Source of the DNA: a virus
Strand: one strand, 5' to 3'
IMG/VR virus record: IMGVR_UViG_3300030419_006277
Location: 1-47,283 of that record
Length of the DNA stretch: 47,283 nucleotides
The notes under the pieces were generated by a model. That model worked only from the letters and a program-made list of their open reading frames with translations. It did no database searches and was not told the DNA's origin. The translations under genes and the position numbers were made by a program. Below, one piece after another: positions 14,416-21,421 of this stretch (positions are counted from its first letter, which is position 1; each line of letters starts with the position of its first letter).

Positions 14416-14805
14416 ATGTCTTTTCTCGAACCTCTCATTGCTGCTGCTTTAGGTGCTGGTATCACTGCACTTGCAGTTTTCTTTGGGAAGAATGCAGCTG
14501 CTAGAGCTTTTCTAAATCATGGCCCTTTGTTGCAGAAAGCATACGATTTGATCGATCCCATCCTAGATAAGAACATTCATAACTGGAATGGTTCTCAAGT
14601 CGATAAAGCATTTGAACTTGCAATAGCCTCCGTTGCTGATGGTCAATTAAGTGAAGAAGAAATTAAGCAACTTTCTGTTCACATGGCGACGGCATGGCTT
14701 CCTGCTGCGGCTGCAGATAAGGTTCGTCTTCTTGAAGCTAAGGGAACTCCATCTGAACAACTTCAAGCTGCTGATGAAATCACTACTGAGGTAAACAATT
14801 CCTAG
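14416..14805 (+). CDS. 129-aa protein with N-terminal membrane helix
   Basis: Residues 5-22 are hydrophobic (EPLIAAALGAGITALAVFF) and the remainder forms soluble helices (QVDKAFELAIASVADGQL) resembling an EF-hand-like or TerB-like acidic loop without clear calcium ligands. It sits among the other membrane-active proteins of this block. The protein is not recognised. Confidence 0.55.
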   Translation: MSFLEPLIAAALGAGITALAVFFGKNAAARAFLNHGPLLQKAYDLIDPILDKNIHNWNGSQVDKAFELAIASVADGQLSEEEIKQLSVHMATAWLPAAAADKVRLLEAKGTPSEQLQAADEITTEVNNS

Positions 14806-14807
14806 TT

Positions 14808-15287
14808 ATGGTTAGTTTTGGAAAGATAATAAAAGATCGTACTAATCCTCGGGAACGAAAGTTTGCTAGTGGTGAAAGTCCTTACCAAGGATCTTTAGGA
14901 CAAAATAAAGATTTTGATGATCCATTGAGAAATCAGTGGAAAGCTATGTTTGAGGACAGTCCGATTGCTAGAGATTTTTATGCCAATGCGTATACTTTTC
15001 CTGGAGAGACTGCTGCTGCGTCACAAGCAAAGTTAGATAGTTCTGCAAATGACCCGTTTCCAAGATTTACGAATCCTGGTGATAATGCTTTTGCACAAAA
15101 TTTTTTAAATTATTATCTAGATAAAGGTGATGGAAATAGTGCAGAAGGTCGAGGATTGATTGAGGGAGCTAAAATAGTAAGACATGAAAACTTGAAGCAA
15201 CTTGCTACAACATTTGCCACTTCTGGTAATGCTAAGAGTGACCCGAATGTTGTTGGTGAATTCCCAAGAGATGACGTAGCAGTGTAA
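14808..15287 (+). CDS. 159-aa hypothetical virion protein
   Basis: This soluble, Asn/Asp/Phe-rich protein (NPRERKFASGESPYQGSLG near the start, PRFTNPGDNAFAQNFLNYY in the middle) lacks a membrane segment. It starts 2 bases after the preceding stop and is coupled to the next gene by TAATG. No family is recognised; its company suggests a virion component. Confidence 0.55.
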   Translation: MVSFGKIIKDRTNPRERKFASGESPYQGSLGQNKDFDDPLRNQWKAMFEDSPIARDFYANAYTFPGETAAASQAKLDSSANDPFPRFTNPGDNAFAQNFLNYYLDKGDGNSAEGRGLIEGAKIVRHENLKQLATTFATSGNAKSDPNVVGEFPRDDVAV

Positions 15288-15946
15288 TGTCAGTAGCAAA
15301 GCCGATTACAGCAGCAAAATTAGCAGATGTAGGATCTGCCGCACTTGCCGCAGAGCTTGCTCCCTATGTTGGGAAAGCGATTCGTTTTGGTGGTGAAGTT
15401 TTAGGAGGTTATTTTTCTGGTGTAGGTCGTACTACTAGAGAGAGTGTTTTAGGTGCGCTTACTGATGAAGTTGGAGGAGGTCGAAAAGGGAGCGAATCTC
15501 CAAAATATAAAGGTAATGTAGGGACTTTTGAGAGAGATGGAAAAACATTTGCTCACATGCGGAAGCCATCAGGATCCTATCCAGAGTGGGCTCAAGCTGC
15601 ATATGAACATCCAGCAACGACTGCTGAAATTGCAAGTCGTGTAGTTCCAGCTGCTGGGTTACTTGCAGGTGCTGGTGCACTTAATTGGTTTGCAGAAAGT
15701 GGCGGTTCACCAAGAAGTGATTATTCTCTTCCTGTGGATCCAAATCCAAATGTTACTGCTGCGAATGTATCTTATCAAAATCAATCTGCATTAGAAGAAC
15801 AGAAGTTTAGGCACCACATGGCACTACAACAAGCTAGAGCGCAATCTCGTATTCCTGGTCCACAAGATACCTCTGTAGGTTCATATGGTGGTGGACCTTA
15901 TGGCTCTTCAGAAGCTTTGAATATTGTTAAAGGTATTTACGGATAA
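15287..15946 (+). CDS. 219-aa Ala/Gly-rich putative virion protein
   Basis: It has an Ala-rich amphipathic N-terminus (AAKLADVGSAALAAELAPYV) and a hydrophobic segment at about 124-138 (VVPAAGLLAGAGALNWF). A Gln/Arg helix (ALEEQKFRHHMALQQARAQ) follows before a Gly/Tyr-rich end. Such mixtures are typical of internal proteins ejected through the envelope. Assignment rests on architecture. Confidence 0.55.
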   Translation: MSVAKPITAAKLADVGSAALAAELAPYVGKAIRFGGEVLGGYFSGVGRTTRESVLGALTDEVGGGRKGSESPKYKGNVGTFERDGKTFAHMRKPSGSYPEWAQAAYEHPATTAEIASRVVPAAGLLAGAGALNWFAESGGSPRSDYSLPVDPNPNVTAANVSYQNQSALEEQKFRHHMALQQARAQSRIPGPQDTSVGSYGGGPYGSSEALNIVKGIYG

Positions 15947-15965
15947 TGTATATATCTGTGGCAAG

Positions 15966-15971
15966 TATAAT
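15966..15971 (+). promoter_or_regulatory. possible -10 box TATAAT
   Basis: A perfect TATAAT lies in the 45-base gap before the S74-like gene, 21 bases upstream of the ATG. No good -35 match is found at the usual distance, so the call is tentative. Confidence 0.25.
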
Positions 15972-15991
15972 GATTAAAAAAGATATTTAAG

Positions 15992-16615
15992 ATGAGCGAT
16001 TACGATTATCTACCTCCAGGTACTGTAGGAGTTTGGGATAGTGACTCTGATGTATATAGTACTTTTTCAGGACCAAATGCCTTTGAAAAGGCACAATCAA
16101 GTCCTCAGTGGGGTGGTAATCAGTGGGCAAATGCACTGAGTCTTGCTTCTGGATTCTTTGGGGGAGGTAGTAGTAAATCAGGAGGTTCCACGAACGTTGA
16201 TAAAGGAGGGTATCTTCAGCAAGCGAAAAAGGAAGCTGCACAAGAGAAGCGACAGCAAGGTGTACAGAAAATATTTGATAATTTCTATAAAGAACGGGAA
16301 TACTGGGAACCACAAAGTAACCCACAACAGTTTGCACAGCAATATGCTGCTGGAATGTCCGGCGGCGGCGGGGGTAGCAGCAGTGGTGGCAATAAAATTG
16401 GTAGTGCATTAGGCGGTGCAGCATCAGGGGCACAGATTGGAAGTATGATTGCACCTGGAATTGGGACTGCTATCGGAGCTGGATTAGGTGCTATTGGTGG
16501 ACTCTTTTGTGATGTACGTCTGAAGACTGATATTGCTCCATTAGAAAGATCTGATGTTCATGATGAATTAGCTGAGATGGCATTCCTTGTGAAAGAGATT
16601 CGTGAGTGCGCTTGA
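15992..16615 (+). CDS. 207-aa glycine-zipper protein ending in the first part of an S74-like domain
   Basis: It has a Gly/Ser/Gln-rich N-terminal half, a glycine-zipper membrane segment at about 137-170 (IGTAIGAGLGAIGGLF), then CDVRLKTDIAPLE at 173-185. DxRLKTDI is the opening motif of the peptidase S74/intramolecular chaperone domain. The expected continuation, ALEKLKQLEPIQFRYN, is encoded in the overlapping +1 frame by the next gene. Either the domain is split over two proteins or a +1 frameshift near 16602-16615 joins them. Confidence 0.65.
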   Translation: MSDYDYLPPGTVGVWDSDSDVYSTFSGPNAFEKAQSSPQWGGNQWANALSLASGFFGGGSSKSGGSTNVDKGGYLQQAKKEAAQEKRQQGVQKIFDNFYKEREYWEPQSNPQQFAQQYAAGMSGGGGGSSSGGNKIGSALGGAASGAQIGSMIAPGIGTAIGAGLGAIGGLFCDVRLKTDIAPLERSDVHDELAEMAFLVKEIRECA

Positions 16616-16823
16616 AAAGTTAAAACAACTGGAGCCAATTCAGTTTCGTTATAACGAGAAGTTAGATCCTTCACAGTCATTAAGGGGAGGCTTTTCTGCA
16701 CAACAAGTACAAAAGATTATCCCTGAAGCTGTCAATGAAGTGGATGGTGTTTTGATGCTTGATATGAATGTTTTAAGGAATTATGTTGCTCTAGCTAGAG
16801 AAGAGATACTTTCGAAGGGTTAG
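16602..16823 (+). CDS. second part of the S74-like domain
   Basis: This frame can start at GTG 16602, 14 bases before the stop of the preceding frame. It encodes SALEKLKQLEPIQFRYN, GGFSAQQVQKIIPEAV and GVLMLDMNVLRNYVAL, the order expected for the C-terminal part of an S74 chaperone domain. As an independent protein it would lack the domain's first strand. Frameshifted expression would produce a complete 279-aa product. Real S74 domains self-cleave with a Ser-Lys pair; I cannot locate one with confidence. Confidence 0.65.
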   Translation: MSALEKLKQLEPIQFRYNEKLDPSQSLRGGFSAQQVQKIIPEAVNEVDGVLMLDMNVLRNYVALAREEILSKG

Positions 16824-16865
16824 TAGATTTAAAATAATTGAATATAGATATTTAGTGTTAAGAAA

Positions 16866-17744
16866 ATGGCTGCTGGTGCATTAGTTCCTGTTGTAGGTAA
16901 ATTTGCAACACAAATTCCTAGATTCGCTAATTTGGCTGGTTTAGGAACCAGAATAATGGGTGCAGCACGTCCAGTTGCGAATGTAGTTCGAGCAAATCCC
17001 ATGAGGACTTTGGGCGCTCTTGGCGCTGGAAAAGGATTTTTAGATCAAGGTTTTGGTGGAATAATTCCAGGAGCTATACAAGGAGCTACTATTGGCGGCA
17101 TTGGCGGCAGCATGGGAACTGCTGGAGGAGTTACTAGAGCTTTAGCTTCTCGTGGTGTAGCACCTAAGATTGCATCAAACATAGCAAAAGTAGGATTACC
17201 TTTGTTAGGTGCTGGTGCCACATTAGGTACAACAGGTACAGGATTCGGCGGCGCTGGCGGTGGACAACCACCAGGAAATATTGGTGGTCCGTTAGCGAGT
17301 GCTGCAGGTGGTGGTGCTGGCAATATCGGTGCTGCAGGTGCTGGTTGGGTTCTACAGAATACAATTACTGGTGAACAGGTTCCTATTGATCCACAGTCTG
17401 CTTTACCTGCAGGAATGGGTCAGTTTGGTTATACCGATCCTTATGGAAATATTTGGAATCAAATCAATCCACAAGGTCCTGCTCAAGGTCGTCGTACTGG
17501 AAAAATCCTTGATGCAGACACAACTGCTAAAGAAATCAATATTCTTGCTCCAACCATAAGGAAGTGGGCTGAGCAAGCTAAGAAGGATGAGTTAACTCGT
17601 CAACTCGCCGCTGCAGGTGTTCGTCAGAACATTGCAACAAATGCAAGACTCAATGAGCTTTCTGCTGCTGCTTCTCAACAAGCTGCAATGACAGGTCTCC
17701 AACAAACTGGTTCTGCATTAACTCAGCAGTATAACTACGCATAA
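16866..17744 (+). CDS. 292-aa glycine-zipper putative ejection protein
   Basis: The first half is built of Gly/Ala/Ile helices with zipper spacing (IQGATIGGIGGSMGTAGG at about residues 73-90, then LPLLGAGATLGTTGTG), suited to insertion in a membrane. The C-terminal part is a soluble Ala/Gln helix (LNELSAAASQQAAMTGLQQ). No enzyme motif is visible. I infer an internal protein that forms part of the DNA-translocation channel. Confidence 0.6.
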   Translation: MAAGALVPVVGKFATQIPRFANLAGLGTRIMGAARPVANVVRANPMRTLGALGAGKGFLDQGFGGIIPGAIQGATIGGIGGSMGTAGGVTRALASRGVAPKIASNIAKVGLPLLGAGATLGTTGTGFGGAGGGQPPGNIGGPLASAAGGGAGNIGAAGAGWVLQNTITGEQVPIDPQSALPAGMGQFGYTDPYGNIWNQINPQGPAQGRRTGKILDADTTAKEINILAPTIRKWAEQAKKDELTRQLAAAGVRQNIATNARLNELSAAASQQAAMTGLQQTGSALTQQYNYA

Positions 17745-17749
17745 TTGCT

Positions 17750-18592
17750 ATGGTTGAATTCAGCCCATTAGGACTATTACAAGGGGTATACGGAGTTCAG
17801 AATCAAGGTTATGGTTCGACTCCTTACACTTTTAATCAAACTCCTCAGTATACAATTCGACCTGCGATTCCAGTTTCCGGTCCTAATGTTGTACCGAACG
17901 TGCAGCAGATTCCAAGGACTATAGGGACAGTCACGAACCCTGGGATGGTTGGAAGAAATGTTGATGTTGGTGCAGGGTCAGGAATGCAACCTGTCTTAGA
18001 AGATAATGAAGCTTTAGAGAAGTGGGGTAAGAGTAAGAGAGTAGTTGCTAAAGATGCTCCTGAAGGAATTGGCAGAAATATTTTAGGTTTACTTGATTTT
18101 GTTACCTTAGGAATAGCTGACTTTGACAAGCGTGGAAATTTATTCGGCGGAGAGCATTTACCTGGGTTAAGACCTGGTTCTGGTTATGGTGGTCAAGTTG
18201 AGTATGAACCAGTAGAAAAGCCTACCGTCAAACTTCCTCAGGGACCAGATGCAGGTATACCTACTGGTAGTGCTCTTCCCACAGAAGCAGAAATGGATTC
18301 GTGGAGTAGGGCAAGAGAAAGAGATTATTGGAGAACAAGAGCTTCTACACGAGATAGAAACCGCATGATGCTTCAGGACGCATCTAATAAACTAGGTGTT
18401 CTTGGGCCTCAGTTACTTGGTCTCCAAGAAGAGGCAATGCTCAGAGGACAAGCTTCTCCTGTTGTCCAATCAAATCTACGTCAGCAAGCAAAGAAAGGTG
18501 GTGTACTTGATTCTGAACAAGCAAAGAATTATGCAGCAGCAAATCTAATGTGGCAGCAAGGAGTTAATATGGCTCCTCGCAGATTCGGTTAA
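17750..18592 (+). CDS. 280-aa hypothetical virion protein
   Basis: The N-terminus is Tyr/Gln/Pro-rich. A basic-acidic core follows (EKWGKSKRVVAKDAPEG), and a long charged helix lies at about 190-245 (SRARERDYWRTRASTRDRN). No membrane segment is obvious. It lies between the glycine-zipper gene and the repeat protein, 5 bases downstream of the former. The family is not recognised. Confidence 0.55.
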   Translation: MVEFSPLGLLQGVYGVQNQGYGSTPYTFNQTPQYTIRPAIPVSGPNVVPNVQQIPRTIGTVTNPGMVGRNVDVGAGSGMQPVLEDNEALEKWGKSKRVVAKDAPEGIGRNILGLLDFVTLGIADFDKRGNLFGGEHLPGLRPGSGYGGQVEYEPVEKPTVKLPQGPDAGIPTGSALPTEAEMDSWSRARERDYWRTRASTRDRNRMMLQDASNKLGVLGPQLLGLQEEAMLRGQASPVVQSNLRQQAKKGGVLDSEQAKNYAAANLMWQQGVNMAPRRFG

Positions 18593-18642
18593 GCGAACAG
18601 CTAACTATTGCTAAAATAAATAAATCCTGAGGTTTCATAATA

Positions 18643-19161
18643 ATGGGCGGAAGAAGGCCATCACCACCACAAATAATCTATCCTCCGTCGCCACCACCCC
18701 CAGCGCCACCTACTCAGGTGCCTTCGCAATCTTTAGCGACTCAGACTGCTCTAAATGAGGTTAGTGGGAAACAGCAGAGACTCAACATGGAGTTGGGTGC
18801 TCAGTTAGATAGAACTAATGCAGAATTTTTTGCTGGTCAGGATATTCGCCGTGCTCAGTCTGCTGGTGCTGAACAGAGATTAAGTACAGCTGCTATAGGA
18901 GAAGAAACTCGCTCTACCGCTAGGGTCGAAGGAGAAGAAGCTCGTGCTGGCATTGCTGAAACTGGTTTACAGTATCGCCGTGGTATTGAGACTTCCGGTC
19001 AGCAAGAACGGCAGACAACGCGGGTTCGTGGCGATGAAGCTAGACAGTTAGAAAGAACAAGAGGTGGGGAAACACGACTAACTGACTTGCAAAAAGAGAT
19101 GTTCCGCCGCTATAAAGAGAATAGGGATTACGAACAAGCTCAACAGCAGTATCGAACATGA
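18643..19161 (+). CDS. 172-aa protein with ten 11-residue helical repeats
   Basis: After a Pro-rich head (residues 7-27), residues 41-150 fit a strict 11-residue period with Gly at position 2 and Arg at position 6 in most units: SGKQQRLNMEL (41-51), AGAEQRLSTAA (74-84), EGEEARAGIAE (96-106), SGQQERQTTRV (118-128), RGDEARQLERT (129-139). An 11-residue repeat favours a long right-handed or straight helical coiled coil. The tail is charged and Gln-rich. It sits just upstream of the terminase genes. A fibrous internal or tail protein is inferred. Confidence 0.65.
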   Translation: MGGRRPSPPQIIYPPSPPPPAPPTQVPSQSLATQTALNEVSGKQQRLNMELGAQLDRTNAEFFAGQDIRRAQSAGAEQRLSTAAIGEETRSTARVEGEEARAGIAETGLQYRRGIETSGQQERQTTRVRGDEARQLERTRGGETRLTDLQKEMFRRYKENRDYEQAQQQYRT

Positions 19162-19643
19162 ATGATTGGATTCAAGGTTTAACCGATAAAGACCGCGAAT
19201 CCTTTCTAGCTTTCTGTAAACGAACAAACTCTACAATTCAGATTTATCTGTACTCTCGTTTTTTAGGGTTTACAGGGACAATTGTTGATTCTGATAAGTG
19301 GTCTCAAAAGAAATTTAAGAAGCGTAATTTCAGTGAGGTATTGGAATTAGAAATTGATTATATGCAGCAAGATATTTCTAAGTTAAGGGAAGCAATTGAT
19401 ATGGGGATGGTTAAACAAGATATGGGTACTGCTCGAATTGCGATGCTGCAGAAAGAATTACGTGGCTCAATAAAACAATTGCATGATGAGAAGGTATTAC
19501 TTGATAAGCAAGGTTTGATTCTCGCTGGAGCTGACAGAGCTTTGCGCGAGATGCTGTCCATTTTTCGCGATGACCCCATTGAAGGGCCTTTACAAGAAGC
19601 TTCTATGGGGGTTTGGACAAAAATTTTACAAGAGGAATCTTAG
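19158..19643 (+). CDS. 161-aa protein, candidate small terminase subunit
   Basis: It overlaps the repeat protein by ATGA and ends 24 bases before the large terminase. An N-terminal compact region (WIQGLTDKDRESFLAFCKR) precedes a long charged coiled coil (about 65-135: VLELEIDYMQQDISKLREA, LHDEKVLLDKQGLIL). Position and the head-plus-coiled-coil plan match phage small terminase subunits, which bind DNA and feed it to the motor. No clear HTH is visible, so this is a positional inference. Confidence 0.5.
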   Translation: MNDWIQGLTDKDRESFLAFCKRTNSTIQIYLYSRFLGFTGTIVDSDKWSQKKFKKRNFSEVLELEIDYMQQDISKLREAIDMGMVKQDMGTARIAMLQKELRGSIKQLHDEKVLLDKQGLILAGADRALREMLSIFRDDPIEGPLQEASMGVWTKILQEES

Positions 19644-19667
19644 TAATTAATACGCTATGCTACGACC

Positions 19668-21191
19668 ATGGCAGGTACAAGTATTTACAGTGTTTATAGG
19701 CGAACAGCTAGAGCTGCAGCTAAACAGCATGTCGTTAAGAAAACTTCTAATATTGATATAGAACGTGCTCGTACAGATTTTGCATATTTTTGCGATGTAG
19801 TAGGAAATAAACCTCCTGCCGCCCATCATAAGGAATGGCATAAATATCTTTGTACAGGAGATGATAGTGAGTGTTTAACTGGTATTGCCGGTCCCAATAT
19901 TGATATTCTTGCTCCACGAGGTTCTGCTAAATCAACTGTTTTAGGTTTATTCACTGCTTGGTCAATTGGAGTGCATGCTTTAAAAAAGATGCCTCTGAAA
20001 ATCTTATATATTTCATACACGGTTGATGTTGCTCGTCCAAAAAGCGCTGCAATTAAGAGAATTCTTGAAGATAGCAAAGCTTATAAAGAGATTTTTCCAA
20101 CAGTAAAAATTGCTAAAGGAATTAATTCCAATGAATATTGGAGTATTGATTGGAAATTTGCAGGGATTAAATCTACTGGTGAGGAAGAGTTTACTGTTTG
20201 TTGCGCTGGATTAAAAGGTGCTGTGACATCTAAACGTTCTCATCTTTGCATTATTGATGACGCAATTAAAAGTGCTGATGACATAAAGAATAGAGATATT
20301 CGTCAAGCTATGGAAGATAACTGGAATGCAGTTATTGTTCCTACGATGTTTGAAGGTGCTAGAGCTATTTGTTTAGGTACTCGTTTCCGTCACGATGACA
20401 TCCATAATTCAACTTTTATTCCAGCTCACAATTGGGTCCAAATAGTACAGTCTGCGATTACTGTCGATAAAGAGGGGGATGAAATTTCTTATTGGCCGGA
20501 TATGTGGTCATTAGATTATCTTGCTGATAGAAGAAGGATTGCTCCAGTAGCTTTTAGTTTTCAATATCAAAATCAAATTGTACAAACGAGCGAGTTATCT
20601 CTTTCACCAGACTTAATTGTTAAGGGCGCCATTTCGACTAGTTTTGATGCTATGGGAGTTGGGGTTGATTTATCCGCCGGTGTGAGAGAACAGAATGATT
20701 ACACCGTTTTTGTGATGGGAGGTCGGGTTGGCAACAAAATTCATATTATTGATTGCAAACGTGTACGAGTTATGGGGAACTTAGAAAAATTAGATCTTTT
20801 AATGGAGATGATGGATGAATGGGGAATTATTCATAAGGATGGGAACAATTACTTTCCTACCGGAAGCAGCATTCATATTTGGTCAGAAGCAGTTGCATAT
20901 CAGGCTTCTTTAGAGGCAGATTTTAAAAGAATTTGTTTAGGTGATCAGGGTTTATACAACTTAATTTGGCATCCTGTCAAGGGTTTCCGTGGTGATAAAG
21001 TTGCTAGATTTAGAGGGATAATGGGCTTGTTTGAGCAGAGAAAAATTATCTTTAATAAGTTTCGAAAGTTTGGTCCATTGACAGATGAAATTGTGAATTT
21101 TGGGGTCAGTTCACACGATGACTGTGTGGATGCATTGGTATGGCTGTGTAATGGGTTAATGACCCGAGGAAAACTAGAGTTAGAGTATTGA
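19668..21191 (+). CDS. terL: terminase large subunit
   Basis: This is the ATP-driven packaging motor and nuclease that fills the capsid. Walker A is LAPRGSAKST at residues 81-90, and Walker B is LCIIDD at 193-198. A C-terminal RNase H-like nuclease starts at VGVDLSAG (Asp334), with the final acidic motif HDDCVDAL near 483-490. At 507 aa it has the usual length. The ATG lies just after GCTATGCTACGACC, with no Shine-Dalgarno sequence visible. Confidence 0.93.
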   Translation: MAGTSIYSVYRRTARAAAKQHVVKKTSNIDIERARTDFAYFCDVVGNKPPAAHHKEWHKYLCTGDDSECLTGIAGPNIDILAPRGSAKSTVLGLFTAWSIGVHALKKMPLKILYISYTVDVARPKSAAIKRILEDSKAYKEIFPTVKIAKGINSNEYWSIDWKFAGIKSTGEEEFTVCCAGLKGAVTSKRSHLCIIDDAIKSADDIKNRDIRQAMEDNWNAVIVPTMFEGARAICLGTRFRHDDIHNSTFIPAHNWVQIVQSAITVDKEGDEISYWPDMWSLDYLADRRRIAPVAFSFQYQNQIVQTSELSLSPDLIVKGAISTSFDAMGVGVDLSAGVREQNDYTVFVMGGRVGNKIHIIDCKRVRVMGNLEKLDLLMEMMDEWGIIHKDGNNYFPTGSSIHIWSEAVAYQASLEADFKRICLGDQGLYNLIWHPVKGFRGDKVARFRGIMGLFEQRKIIFNKFRKFGPLTDEIVNFGVSSHDDCVDALVWLCNGLMTRGKLELEY

Positions 21192-21219
21192 CGATTTAAA
21201 CTAGAGAAATCACATCCCA

Positions 21220-21402
21220 ATGTCACCCAGCTTTTACGAAATTGAGTTAGAACAGGATGCATACGGCTCTGCTGTTATTCCTCTTCCTGATGAATTATGT
21301 CATGATCTATCTATTCAACCTAATGAAAGGTTTGAGGTAGAAGTCGATGATGACACTATTACGCTTAAACGAGTACACGCTGGTTACGTCATTGATCAAT
21401 AG
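21220..21402 (+). CDS. 60-aa AbrB/MazE-like DNA-binding protein
   Basis: The sequence GSAVIPLPDELCHDL, then PNERFEVEVDDDTITLKRV, reproduces the SpoVT-AbrB swapped-hairpin pattern (strand, IPLP turn, helix, acidic strand, basic strand). Such proteins bind DNA as dimers and act as transcription regulators or antitoxins. No toxin partner is adjacent. Its place between terminase and portal suggests a phage regulator or a packaging-associated protein. Confidence 0.7.
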   Translation: MSPSFYEIELEQDAYGSAVIPLPDELCHDLSIQPNERFEVEVDDDTITLKRVHAGYVIDQ

Positions 21403-21421
21403 AGTACTTTGTTAAACAACC

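Noticed and set aside
14416-14805. Holin assignment for the 129-aa membrane protein
   Set aside because: It has only one N-terminal hydrophobic segment and a long soluble helical domain, and it sits within virion-type genes rather than lysis genes.
15987-16454. 155-codon minus-strand frame opposite the S74-like gene
   Set aside because: It is the antisense shadow of a Gly/Gln-rich gene; the product is a His/Tyr/Leu mixture with no initiation signal or partner genes.
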